Source: a bacterium
GTDB taxonomy: Bacteria > Elusimicrobiota > Elusimicrobia > UBA1565 > UBA9628
Reading direction: 5' to 3'
Assembly (NCBI GenBank): GCA_021799485.1
Contig: JAJZAK010000027.1
Location: 1-33,254 of the forward strand
Length of the DNA: 33,254 bases
Shown: piece after piece, positions 1-8,033 of the stretch
Numbering within the stretch: the stretch's first letter is position 1
Layout: each line of letters begins with the position of its first letter
Notes under the pieces: generated by a model
Told to the model about the DNA's origin: nothing
Databases searched by the model: none
The model's input: only the letters and a program-made list of their open reading frames with translations
Position numbers and translations under genes: made by a program

Positions 1-18
1 CCCATTTTGAAGTATCAT
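1..18 (-). CDS. Possible start of a gene running off the left edge
   Basis: On the minus strand an ATG at 18 opens a frame (M-I-L-Q-N-G) that leaves the window after six codons. A purine-rich GAGGTG lies just upstream on that strand at Shine-Dalgarno distance. Nothing can be said about the product. The call rests only on the ATG and the ribosome-site-like sequence, so it may be spurious. Confidence 0.2.
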
Positions 19-20
19 GC

Positions 21-39
21 TTTCACCTCGCGGGTGAAA
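21..39 (-). promoter_or_regulatory. Small stem-loop over a possible ribosome binding site
   Basis: TTTCACC (21-27) and GGTGAAA (33-39) form a perfect 7-bp stem with a 5-nt loop. Read on the minus strand, the 3' arm includes the GGTG of the putative Shine-Dalgarno for the ATG at 18. A second TTTTCACC copy follows at about 50-57. The hairpin could occlude translation initiation of the edge gene, but this is inference from position only. Confidence 0.25.
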
Positions 40-174
40 AGTTGTCGCTTTTCACCGATTCTTCCCTACCGTCGGGACGCGAGGTATTTTATTTCTTCAG
101 ACCTCGGGCTTGCTTGAGGATTTGGGGTCCTCGGCGCGCTTGACTTCGGGCGCCGAAAACGGTTCCTTCTACCC

Positions 175-615
175 GTGAAGGTCACGATGCTGCTCGCGGA
201 TTTCGCCGAGGCCGTCAACGGCAAGCTCTACGTCATGGGAGGCGGCTGGTCGGTCACCGGCCCGCTCCCCACCCCCTCCGCCATCGCGCTCAAGCTCGAG
301 GTTCCCTGGAACGAGACGAACCTCAAGCACCGGCTTCACATCGCTCTCTTGGACCCCGATTTCCATCCCGTTCACGCCCCCACTCCCGCGGGCCCGTCTC
401 CCGTCGTGATCGGGGGCGATTTCGAGGTCGGCCGCCCCGTCGGGCTGCTGCCCGGAACGCCCATCGACGTGCCCCTCGCCTTCAACATCGGGCCGATCCC
501 TCTCGAGCCCGGGAAACGCTACGTGTGGAAGCTCACCATCGACGGAGAAAGCCGCGAGGACTGGCAGGTCGCCTTCTCGACGCGCCCCTCGGGCCATCCT
601 CCGGCCAACGCCTAA
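175..615 (+). CDS. DUF6941-like protein of unknown function
   Basis: The 146-residue product starts M-K-V-T-M-L-L-A-D and continues through KLYVMGGGWSVTGP. This opening is typical of a small family annotated DUF6941, known mainly from actinobacteria, whose function is not established. There is no signal peptide or membrane segment, so it is probably cytoplasmic. The C-terminal part reads as alternating beta strands (for example EPGKRYVWKLTIDGE), suggesting a compact beta-sandwich. The GTG at 175 is chosen because the family normally begins M-K-V-T. No convincing Shine-Dalgarno is visible. Its stop overlaps by 4 nt the stop region of the convergent outer-membrane protein gene. Family assignment is from memory of the conserved N-terminus. 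Confidence 0.75.
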   Translation: MKVTMLLADFAEAVNGKLYVMGGGWSVTGPLPTPSAIALKLEVPWNETNLKHRLHIALLDPDFHPVHAPTPAGPSPVVIGGDFEVGRPVGLLPGTPIDVPLAFNIGPIPLEPGKRYVWKLTIDGESREDWQVAFSTRPSGHPPANA

Positions 616-1562
616 TACGGCGTCGGATCGAAGCCTAGCCGCTGCAGAAGGTTGTCATAATACAAGGTCAGGTAAAGCTGCACCTGGGTCCCCGCGAATC
701 CCGAGACGGCCGCGCCGTAAGGGTTCTGATAAGCAAGGCTCAGCTGCCATGTCTTCGCCTGCCAATTGAGCTCCCAGCTCAAAAAACCTCCGTCCTCTCC
801 TTGCTCCCAGCCGTCGCGGTTCCTCCATTCGACGGCCGGAGTCACGTGCCTCAATCCCGGAGGAACGGGAGCGCCCACGATGTCGTTGAGGTAGGCGAGG
901 CTGTACTCGACGACCAAGTCCGTGCGGAGAAACCGCCCGTCGGGCGCGTCCGCGAAGGGAGACTCCGCCCCGACGTCGCTTTGCAGCGCCAAGGGCCGCA
1001 GCCAGTTTTGAGGCAAATCTCCGAAGCCTTTGTTGAAAACCAGGTATTCGTTGAGGGCCCAGGGGGTTTGCGAGAACAGCGGCGGCCCCGCCGGGGCGTC
1101 CCCCTTGACGATGGCGGACGCCATGATTTCGCGCTTGGCGCTGAGGCCGAAGAGGTATTTGCCCTGCAGCCCCCAGCCCGCGTCGGTCCAGGCGCCGGCG
1201 CTCTCGGCCGGCGGGCCGTCAAGCTGGGTCGCGGCCTCCACGCTGAATCGCGATGTGATTCTTTTTTCGACGGAGACGGGGACGGCCCAAGCGTGGCCTT
1301 CCCCAGCCCATTGATCGTACGGGACGAAGTTGACCTGGTTGTCGATATCCGCGTCCTTGCCGACGAGTGGCTCGATGAAAATCCTGTTGCCGGCGCGCGG
1401 CAAGAAGCTCTGGTAAATGCCTGTTTTGGAGCCCCCGACCGCGGGCGCGGATGAGATCTCTTGGGCGGGCGCCGGGCTCGCGATCCCGGCCGCCGCGGCT
1501 GCGGCGGCAACGATGATCGCGGACGACAAAGACCGCGGCCGCCGTTGCAGGACCGCGGGCAT
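612..1562 (-). CDS. Predicted outer-membrane beta-barrel protein
   Basis: The 316-residue product has a classical signal peptide: basic start (MPAVLQRRPR), a long alanine-rich core and an A-Q cleavage-like site near residue 34. The mature part is rich in alternating aromatic/hydrophobic strands such as WELNWQAKTWQLSLAYQNPY and QVQLYLTLYYDNLLQRLGF. This is the pattern of a barrel inserted in the outer membrane. I do not recognise a specific family or substrate. The reading frame stays open far upstream, but only the ATG at 1562 gives a signal peptide at the N-terminus, and longer forms would run through the divergent cytochrome gene. AAGG lies directly before the ATG, so the start is not fully secure. 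It is divergent from the cytochrome c gene with only 21 nt between starts. Confidence 0.7.
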   Translation of the reverse strand: MPAVLQRRPRSLSSAIIVAAAAAAAGIASPAPAQEISSAPAVGGSKTGIYQSFLPRAGNRIFIEPLVGKDADIDNQVNFVPYDQWAGEGHAWAVPVSVEKRITSRFSVEAATQLDGPPAESAGAWTDAGWGLQGKYLFGLSAKREIMASAIVKGDAPAGPPLFSQTPWALNEYLVFNKGFGDLPQNWLRPLALQSDVGAESPFADAPDGRFLRTDLVVEYSLAYLNDIVGAPVPPGLRHVTPAVEWRNRDGWEQGEDGGFLSWELNWQAKTWQLSLAYQNPYGAAVSGFAGTQVQLYLTLYYDNLLQRLGFDPTPY

Positions 1563-1583
1563 CCTTGATACGATGGCGGGGCC

Positions 1584-2102
1584 ATGAAGCCATTTATCGC
1601 CGGAATCATCAGCACTTTCGTCGCCGGGCTCGTCGTCGGCTACGCCGCCATGAGCTTGGGATATTTCCCCGCCAACGCCGACACGCCGCCAAGCAAGCTC
1701 GAGACCTGGATCGCCCATCACGCCCTGCGCGCGACGATCGACCGTCTCGCCCGCAAGACCGCCAATCCCGTGGAACTCAACGACGCCGACCTCCTCGCCG
1801 GCCTTAAGATCTACTCCCTGCGCTGCGCTTTTTGCCACGGGGCGGCCGATGGGAAATCCGCTCCCGACGCCAGGGGGCTGTATCAAAAGCCGCCGGAGCT
1901 CGCCAAGCACGGCGTCGAGGACGATCCGGAGTGGATGACCCACTGGAAAATTCACCATGGCATCCGGATGACGGGGATGCCCAGCTTCGGCAAGGTTCTC
2001 TCCGACACGGACATGTGGAAGGTGACCCTTTTTCTCAAGCACATGGACGCCCTGCCTCCCCAGGTGGACAAGGCCTGGAAGGCCGTCCCCAGCCAAGGCT
2101 GA
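1584..2102 (+). CDS. Membrane-anchored monohaem cytochrome c
   Basis: The product is 172 residues. Residues 4-25 form a hydrophobic uncleaved anchor or signal segment. The haem c attachment motif C-A-F-C-H is at 81-85, and the likely distal methionine ligand is in G-M-P-S-F near 132. This is a class I cytochrome c fold (CxxCH plus downstream GMP) and acts as a one-electron carrier on the periplasmic side of the inner membrane. No oxidase or c-type maturation gene lies in the window, so the partner is unknown. A G-rich stretch (GGCGGGG) lies just before the ATG. It converges on the PrcB-like gene with a gap of 10 nt. Cytochrome assignment is firm; the physiological role is open. Confidence 0.85.
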   Translation: MKPFIAGIISTFVAGLVVGYAAMSLGYFPANADTPPSKLETWIAHHALRATIDRLARKTANPVELNDADLLAGLKIYSLRCAFCHGAADGKSAPDARGLYQKPPELAKHGVEDDPEWMTHWKIHHGIRMTGMPSFGKVLSDTDMWKVTLFLKHMDALPPQVDKAWKAVPSQG

Positions 2103-2112
2103 CCGCCGAATC

Positions 2113-3003
2113 TCAGCGCCCAGAGCCGGTCCTCTCAAACCGCACCGGAAGCGGGCTTTTCGCGATAATTTTTAACGCGAAAGGGGAGGAAGCTTCCGCG
2201 GAGTCGGCGCCCGGGTTCCGCGGCACGAATTCGTAGCGCACGACGAGGGTCTCCGGGCTCTCCGAAACCGACGCGATCCGCAGCGCCGGACCGCCCCGAG
2301 GGCGGAGCCCCGCGAAATAGCAGACGGCCTCCAGGCGGCTGAAATCCACCTCCGGAGCGGGACGCGACGACAGGTGCGGCCAGAGAGCGGCCCAGTCTTT
2401 CGCGTCCTGAATGGTTCTTCCCCCCGGCTTCAAGTCGGCCGCGTAAAGGCCGCTCCAGGAATCCCCGTCCTGAAATCGCTCGGGCGGCGTCCGGCCGCCC
2501 CCCTCTTCCTCGCGCCCCGGGACCAGCGAAACCGTCCGTCCTCCGACCGGCACGGCGCCCTTGGGGGCGGGCCCGCCTCTCATCTCGTTTTCATAACGGA
2601 CCCACAGGGTCCGGGCCTCTTCCCGGGTGAGCGGGCCCTTGGCATGCTCGGCCAAGTAGCCTCCGAAGCCGGGATCCATGGCGCCCCGGGGCAGCACCTT
2701 CGAGATTCCCATCCGCTTCATGTCCTTTTCGACGAAGGCATGGAGCGTCTCGTTCGTGTACCCGCCGGCGGGCCGCGGAAGAGAGAGCGGGGAGCCCAAG
2801 ACGCTTGGGATGTCCTTGGCGCTCGGGCGGCTCATGGGCGCCGCGGGAGACATGGGGACGCCTGGCGGCGGCGAGGCGTCCCCATGTCCTCCGCCGATCA
2901 CGACCACTCCCGTCTTGATGTCGTAAAGCGTCTTGACCGCGAGGGCCGTGAATGCCGCCGCGACGAGAAAACCAAGGAAGGCAAGGATTCGGCGGAGGGT
3001 CAT
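2113..3003 (-). CDS. Membrane-anchored protein with PrcB-like C-terminal domain
   Basis: The product is 296 residues. Residues 5-25 form one N-terminal membrane segment. A Gly/Pro/Met-rich linker follows (about 36-60), then a middle region of unknown type. The C-terminus (about 200-285) has the W-x2-L-W ... V-D-F-S ... G-L-R-P-R-G-G pattern of the PrcB_C domain, first described in a spirochete protease complex. A role in stabilising or inhibiting an exported protease is suggested by family only. The ATG at 3003 is preceded by an excellent Shine-Dalgarno (GGAGGGG). A perfect 15-bp palindrome lies within the linker (separate entry). It is the last gene of the recG-metH-coaD operon, 61 nt after coaD. 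Confidence 0.65.
   Translation of the reverse strand: MTLRRILAFLGFLVAAAFTALAVKTLYDIKTGVVVIGGGHGDASPPPGVPMSPAAPMSRPSAKDIPSVLGSPLSLPRPAGGYTNETLHAFVEKDMKRMGISKVLPRGAMDPGFGGYLAEHAKGPLTREEARTLWVRYENEMRGGPAPKGAVPVGGRTVSLVPGREEEGGGRTPPERFQDGDSWSGLYAADLKPGGRTIQDAKDWAALWPHLSSRPAPEVDFSRLEAVCYFAGLRPRGGPALRIASVSESPETLVVRYEFVPRNPGADSAEASSPFALKIIAKSPLPVRFERTGSGR
2849..2888. repeat. In-frame palindrome inside the PrcB-like gene (core GGGGACGCC)
   Basis: Arms 2849-2863 (GACATGGGGACGCCT) and 2874-2888 (AGGCGTCCCCATGTC) are perfect 15-bp inverted copies around a 10-nt loop of GGC repeats. It is read in frame in the PrcB-like protein, encoding G-H-G-D-A-S-P-P-P-G-V-P-M in the linker after the membrane anchor. 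The same core, GGGGACGCC...GGCGTCCCC, recurs at 11717-11755, where it again encodes G-D-A...G-V-P. Confidence 0.7.
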
Positions 3004-3064
3004 GGCTTCCCCTCCGGCTTCAAGCATTCCCTCGCAGGCCCCTTTCGGGCGCGTCCCTGCTTGG

Positions 3065-3544
3065 TCACCGCCGATATTGAAGCCGGAGGCGCTTCCAAAC
3101 GCCGGGCGGCACGAAAGCCTTGACCGAGGCGCCCAGGCGCGCCAGCTCCTTGACCATCGAGGAGGCGGTGTACATATGGCTGTCGTCCGGCATGAGAAAA
3201 ACCGTCTCCGCCTCCCGGCAGAGCTTGCGATTGAACGAGGCGAGTTGAAACTCATAGTCCATGTCCGAGACGACGCGCAGGCCTCGGATGAGGATCGTCG
3301 CCTTGTTGCGCCGCAGATGGTCGACGAGGAGCCCCGAGAAGGAATCCGCGCTCGTGCGGGGAATGCCGAGGATCGCCTCGCGGATCATCGCGACGCGCTC
3401 CTCGGCCGTAAAAACCGGCTTCTTGGCGGCGTTGTCCGCGACGGAGACGATCAGCCGGTCGAAAAGCCTCGAGGCGCGCCGGATGATGTCCAGGTGGCCG
3501 TAGGTCAGCGGATCGAAGCTCCCCGGATAGACCGCGATGCGCAT
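3065..3544 (-). CDS. coaD: Phosphopantetheine adenylyltransferase (CoaD)
   Basis: CoaD joins 4'-phosphopantetheine and ATP to give dephospho-CoA, the penultimate step of coenzyme A synthesis, in the cytoplasm. The 159-residue product has the usual length. Its N-terminus carries the nucleotidyltransferase signature (Y-P-G-S-F-D-P, then Y-G-H at about 15-17). The C-terminal half has the family's RGLRVVSDMDYEFQLASFNR and Y-T-A-S-S-M-V-K-E-L-A motifs; the usual I-S-S-S is T-A-S-S here. The start overlaps the end of the upstream HEAT-like gene by 40 nt, implying co-transcription. Identification is secure. Confidence 0.97.
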   Translation of the reverse strand: MRIAVYPGSFDPLTYGHLDIIRRASRLFDRLIVSVADNAAKKPVFTAEERVAMIREAILGIPRTSADSFSGLLVDHLRRNKATILIRGLRVVSDMDYEFQLASFNRKLCREAETVFLMPDDSHMYTASSMVKELARLGASVKAFVPPGVWKRLRLQYRR

Positions 3545-4515
3545 CTCGAAAGTATATCCCTTTTGACGCCCAGCCGCGAAAGATCGCGGCAGGCGGCCTC
3601 CTTCACCAGGGGGCTCGGATGGCCGGTGAACCGCTCAAGCATGGGGATCGAGCTCTTGTCTTCGACTCGCGCGAACATCCCGAGGAGCCGCAGCTCGGTC
3701 GCGGGGCTCGCGCTTTCCTCAAGGAGGGCGGCCGAAAGCCGCTCCCGAGCCTCCCGCGGGAAGCGGGCCAGTTCCCCGGCGAACGTGTCGAGAACCCCGA
3801 TCACCCGAAGCCGTTCCGGCGAACCCCGGCGATAAAAACCGATCAGGCCCAGAAGAGCCCGCGCCGCTTCAGCCGGAGAGGAACGAGAGAGCGCCTCCAA
3901 GGCGAGCGGCATCTCCGTTTGAGCGATCACGGCGGAGGGCCTCGGCCCCCATCGGCGCATCAAGGAATCCAAAGCGGACGGATCCGGGCAGCCAAGCAGG
4001 GAGAGCTCCATCAGGGCCTGCCTCAGAGCCCTGGGAGGCGAGGACTCGCCGGCGAGGAAGGCGCAGAGGATGCGGGCGCGAGGCGCGGAGGGGCCCGGGA
4101 AATCCCCGACGGCGGAGGCGGCCTCGACGCGCAGGACATCGGGCTCCTTCTTGTCAGCCAAAATTCTCCCCAAGACCTGGAGGGAGGCGCTGCTGCCCGC
4201 GATCTGCAAGCCGTTGACGGCCCAGACCCTCGCCTTGATCGCCCGGTCCTCGTCGAGAGCGATCTCGGCCAGGGAGGGCGCCGCGGCGCTCCCGATCCGA
4301 ACCAGCGTCGATTCCAGAAGCCTTTGCGCCCGCCGGTCCAAATCCCGTATTTGGCCCGAGTCCAAATCGCCCCGGCCCTCCCGCGCCAGGATCGCGCCGA
4401 TCTCCGTGAACGCCTCGTCGACCGCGCCGGAGGCGGCCGTCGCGCTCTCCGCGGCCCGAAGAGGACCGAGCATCCCCCAAAGCATCGACAGCGCGAACGC
4501 CGAGACGCCGATCAC
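3505..4515 (-). CDS. Exported HEAT-repeat-like protein
   Basis: The 336-residue product starts with a hydrophobic signal-like segment (VIGVSAFALSMLWGMLGPLR, then A-A-E). The rest is a series of alpha-helical pairs with the HEAT/armadillo flavour, for example the stretches A-R-V-W-A-V-N-G-L and A-S-A-V-G-D-F, and a C-terminal S-P-L-V-K-E-A-A-C-R-D-L. It is probably a periplasmic protein-interaction scaffold; no partner can be named. The GTG start at 4515 overlaps the metH stop as GTGA, indicating translational coupling, and it is the only start that places the hydrophobic segment at the N-terminus. The 3' end runs 40 nt into coaD. Confidence 0.7.
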   Translation of the reverse strand: MIGVSAFALSMLWGMLGPLRAAESATAASGAVDEAFTEIGAILAREGRGDLDSGQIRDLDRRAQRLLESTLVRIGSAAAPSLAEIALDEDRAIKARVWAVNGLQIAGSSASLQVLGRILADKKEPDVLRVEAASAVGDFPGPSAPRARILCAFLAGESSPPRALRQALMELSLLGCPDPSALDSLMRRWGPRPSAVIAQTEMPLALEALSRSSPAEAARALLGLIGFYRRGSPERLRVIGVLDTFAGELARFPREARERLSAALLEESASPATELRLLGMFARVEDKSSIPMLERFTGHPSPLVKEAACRDLSRLGVKRDILSRCASRSIRGASIR

Positions 4516-7500
4516 GGGACGGGAGCGCCGACCGAGAAATACCTCGCCTGGGGATGCTGGAAAACCAGCCCCGAGACGCTCGCCTCGGGGTCCATCATGA
4601 AACCCTCGGTCAGCGCCACCCCCGTCCGGCGCTCGGCGTCGAGAAGCCGGAAAAGCTTCGCCTGGTCCGACAGGTCCGGGCAGGCCGGATAACCGAAGCT
4701 CACCCGCAAGCCTCGGTAGCGCGCCTGGAATTTTTCCTTGAGCGTCATCGAGGCGGGATCGGGGAACCCCCACATGCGCCGCAGACGCTCGTGGAGAAGC
4801 TCCGCATAGGCCTCCGCGCTCTCGATCGCGATCGCCTGGAGAGCGTGCGATTTGAAGTATTCCCCCTCCTCGCGGAGAGCCCGGGAGCGCTCGAGGACCC
4901 CCGAACCGCAGGTGACGACGAAAAGCGCGACGAAGTCCCCCGTTCCGTCCGCGGCCGGCGGCCTCACGAAATCCGACAGGCAGAGCCTCTCTCCCGCGGC
5001 CTGGCGCGGAAAGCGGAAGGTCTCGGCCGGCTTTTGATCTCCCGGCGACTCGTAGAGCATGAGATCGTCTCCCCGGGACGCCGCCGCGAAAAAACGGTAA
5101 ACGGCCCGCGGGCGCAGGAGTCCGCCCGACGCGATCTCCGCCTCGAGCTCCGAGACGCGCCGGATGAGCTCGAGCGCCCTCGCGTTGTTCTCGGCGATCA
5201 GCGATTCCAGGTTTCCCTTGAGCCCCAGATGCCTGCCGTAGAGCATGATGGGGTTGATGTATCGGAAAATCTCCTCCACTGGAGCGTCCTCCACCAGATG
5301 GGGCTTCAAATCGGGCGGCACGGCTGAAGGGAAGTCGTGCCGGATCGCGGCCGGGGCGGCGGGCGCCGCCGCGGAGGGCCGCGGGACGGTCTGCACGCTC
5401 AAAAGCTCCTGGATCTCGCGATTTTTGGCCAGAAGCTCCCGGCGCTTCCCGGGGTCCCGCAGGCGGTTGGCGAGATCGAGGCCCGTCATCGCGTCCTTCG
5501 CGTAGAGGACCGGGCCGTCGTAGGCGGGAGCGATGCGCGAGGCGGTGAACTTTGCCGAAAGAGCGGCGCCTCCCACCAACAGGGGGACATCGACCCCCGC
5601 CGCCTCCAGATCCTCCGCGGTCACGACCATCTGCTGGGTCGACTTGACGAGAAGCCCCGAAAGGCCGATGAGATCCGCCTTGACCGCGCGCGCGGCCTCG
5701 ATGACGGCCTCCGGGGACACCTTGATGCCCAGATCCGTCACCTCATAGCCGTTGTTTTTCAGGATGATATGGACGAGGTTCTTGCCGATGTCGTGGACGT
5801 CTCCCTTGACCGTCGCGAGGACGATCCGGCCGCGGGCCTGGCGCTCCGCGCCAGCCATCCGAGGCTCGAGCCACGCGACCGCGGCTTTCATAACCTCGGC
5901 CGACTGGAGGACCTCCGCCACGATCATCCGATTCTCCGCGAAAAGCCGTCCCACCTCGTCCATCCCCTTCATCAAAGGGCCGTTGATGATGTCGAGCGGG
6001 GCCAGCCGCCGGGAGATCTCGGCGAGATCCTCCGTCAGGCCGTCGCGGGAACCCTCGACGACCGCGCGGGCAAGCCTTTCCCCGACGGGAAGCTTCGCGC
6101 GTCCGTCGGGAGTCTTCGCCGCGGGCTTCGCGCCGCGAAAACGCTCCGAGAAGGCCTGGACCGGGTCGAAGCCCGCCGGGAAAGCGGGATCGCCGGGGCC
6201 CTTCCAGCGCAAAAGGTCGAGGCTCAACGCCGCGTCCTGCGGCGGGATGCGCGAAAAGGGCGCGAGCCTCTCCGTGTTCACGATCGCGAGATCGAGCCCC
6301 GCCTCGACGCAGAGATGCAGGAAGACGGAGTTGAGGACCTCGCGTCCGGCCGGGGGCAGTCCGAAGGAGACGTTCGAGATGCCCAGGATGGTCCTCGCCC
6401 CCGCGATCTCCCTCTTGATAAGCCTCACGCCCTCCACCGTCTCGACCGCCGAGCCCCAGTAGTTTTTGTCCCCCGTCGCCGCGGGAAAGACGAGCGGGTC
6501 GAAGATGATGTCGCCCGGCGGCATACCGTACTTACGGGTCAAAAGCTCGAAACTGCGCCGGGCGATGGCGAGCTTGCGCTCCCGGGTCAGCGCCATCCCC
6601 GCCGCCTTGTCCTCGTCGATCGTCCCCACGACGACCGCGCCGCCGTAGAGGCGCAAAAGCGGCACGACGCTTTCGAAGCGCTCCTCGCCGTCCTCGAGGT
6701 TCACCGAATTGACGATCGACTTCCCGGGCGTCCGCTGGAGGGCTTCCTCGATCACTCGCGCGTCGGTCGAGTCGACCATCACGGGAGCTTTGATCTTGCG
6801 GACGAGGGGCTCAAGAAGCGCCGCCATGTCTACGCGCTCCTCGCGGTCCGGGTCGGCGAGGCAGACGTCGAGGACATGGGCCCCCGCGCGAAGCTGCCGC
6901 CGTCCGATCTCCGCGGCGCCGTCGAAGTCGCCCGCGGCGACGCGCTCCTTGAAGAGCCTGGAGCCTATGACGTTCGTCCTCTCGCCGACCAGGATCGGCG
7001 GACGCTCCTGCTCGAGCGGCAGGGACTCAAGCCCCGAAACGGCGGGGCGCGAGGCCGCGGGAAGCTTGCGCGGAAAATGGCCGGCCGCCAGGCGGGCGAT
7101 GAGCGTCGTATGCTCCGGGGTCGTCCCGCAGCAGCCGCCGACGATGTTGAGCCAGCCCTCTTGGGCGAAGCGCTCCAGGGCCTTCGCGACGCCCGCGGGA
7201 GTCTCGTGGTAGAGGCCCCGCTCGTCGGGGAGGCCCGCGTTCGGGTAGCAGATGGTGAAGGCGGTCGAAAGCTCCGCGATCGTGCGCAGGTGGTCCGTCA
7301 TGAAGGCGGGCCCCGTCGCGCAATTCAACCCGAGAGCGAGGAGCCTGGCGTGGGAGAGAGCGTCCACCAGGGCCTCCGCCGTCTGGCCGCAGAGCATCGT
7401 CCCCATGGACTCGATCGAGACGGAAACGGCGACCGGGACCGAGCGGCCCAACGCCCGGAAGGCGTCGTCGAAGCCCAGGAGCGAGGCCTTGGCGTTGAGG

Positions 7501-8033
7501 GCGTCCTGCTGAGTTTCAAGAAGGAGGAAGTCCGCCCCCCCCTCGACGAGGCCTCGAGACGCCTCGGCGTAGGCCTCGCGCACCTCGCTAAAGCCGATGC
7601 CGCGGGAAATGAGGATGCTTTTCGTGCCGGGCCCAAGAGCCCCCGCGACGAAGCGAGGCTTCGAGGCCGTGGAGAGCCTGTCCGCCTCGGCGCGGGCGAT
7701 CCGCGCGGCCTCAAAGGCGATCGCGCGGACCTTGTCTTGAATCCCGTACTCCGCCAGGACGTGGCGGACCGCTCCGAAGCTGTTCGTCTCGACGATGTCG
7801 GCTCCAGCCTCCAAATATTCCCGATGGATCGCGGCGATCCATTCCGGCCTCGTGAGGACGAGGTTTTCGTTGCATCCATCGAGATCGGCGCCTCCGAAAT
7901 CGGCCGCCGCGGGGTTGTGGGCCTGGATCCGTGTTCCCATGGCCCCGTCCAGGACGAGGAGGCGCCGGCCCAGGGCATCGCGGATCTCGTCTTCCCGGCC
8001 GCGATCCGAGAAGCCCTCGAAAAGCCCTCTCAC
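4512..8033 (-). CDS. metH: Cobalamin-dependent methionine synthase (MetH)
   Basis: MetH transfers the methyl group of 5-methyltetrahydrofolate to homocysteine via cobalamin. The 1173-residue protein shows all modules in order. The homocysteine domain (about 15-310) has the zinc-binding G-G-C-C near 298. The pterin domain (about 340-610) begins LVGERTNVIGSR. The cap and B12 domain (about 640-880) has D-V-H-D-I-G-K-N near 745, whose histidine is the lower cobalt ligand. The reactivation domain (about 900-1173) has Y-P-A-C-P near 1116. It is slightly shorter than the E. coli enzyme (1227). The start is GTG, overlapping the stop of the upstream TPR gene as GTGA, with AGGA just before. Assignment is secure. 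Confidence 0.98.
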   Translation of the reverse strand: MRGLFEGFSDRGREDEIRDALGRRLLVLDGAMGTRIQAHNPAAADFGGADLDGCNENLVLTRPEWIAAIHREYLEAGADIVETNSFGAVRHVLAEYGIQDKVRAIAFEAARIARAEADRLSTASKPRFVAGALGPGTKSILISRGIGFSEVREAYAEASRGLVEGGADFLLLETQQDALNAKASLLGFDDAFRALGRSVPVAVSVSIESMGTMLCGQTAEALVDALSHARLLALGLNCATGPAFMTDHLRTIAELSTAFTICYPNAGLPDERGLYHETPAGVAKALERFAQEGWLNIVGGCCGTTPEHTTLIARLAAGHFPRKLPAASRPAVSGLESLPLEQERPPILVGERTNVIGSRLFKERVAAGDFDGAAEIGRRQLRAGAHVLDVCLADPDREERVDMAALLEPLVRKIKAPVMVDSTDARVIEEALQRTPGKSIVNSVNLEDGEERFESVVPLLRLYGGAVVVGTIDEDKAAGMALTRERKLAIARRSFELLTRKYGMPPGDIIFDPLVFPAATGDKNYWGSAVETVEGVRLIKREIAGARTILGISNVSFGLPPAGREVLNSVFLHLCVEAGLDLAIVNTERLAPFSRIPPQDAALSLDLLRWKGPGDPAFPAGFDPVQAFSERFRGAKPAAKTPDGRAKLPVGERLARAVVEGSRDGLTEDLAEISRRLAPLDIINGPLMKGMDEVGRLFAENRMIVAEVLQSAEVMKAAVAWLEPRMAGAERQARGRIVLATVKGDVHDIGKNLVHIILKNNGYEVTDLGIKVSPEAVIEAARAVKADLIGLSGLLVKSTQQMVVTAEDLEAAGVDVPLLVGGAALSAKFTASRIAPAYDGPVLYAKDAMTGLDLANRLRDPGKRRELLAKNREIQELLSVQTVPRPSAAAPAAPAAIRHDFPSAVPPDLKPHLVEDAPVEEIFRYINPIMLYGRHLGLKGNLESLIAENNARALELIRRVSELEAEIASGGLLRPRAVYRFFAAASRGDDLMLYESPGDQKPAETFRFPRQAAGERLCLSDFVRPPAADGTGDFVALFVVTCGSGVLERSRALREEGEYFKSHALQAIAIESAEAYAELLHERLRRMWGFPDPASMTLKEKFQARYRGLRVSFGYPACPDLSDQAKLFRLLDAERRTGVALTEGFMMDPEASVSGLVFQHPQARYFSVGAPVP

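Noticed and set aside
2159-2183. TTTCGCG...CGCGAAA inverted repeat as a terminator between the convergent cytochrome and PrcB-like genes
   Set aside because: It lies inside the coding end of the PrcB-like gene, has only 7-bp arms with an 11-nt loop, and is explained by the coding sequence.
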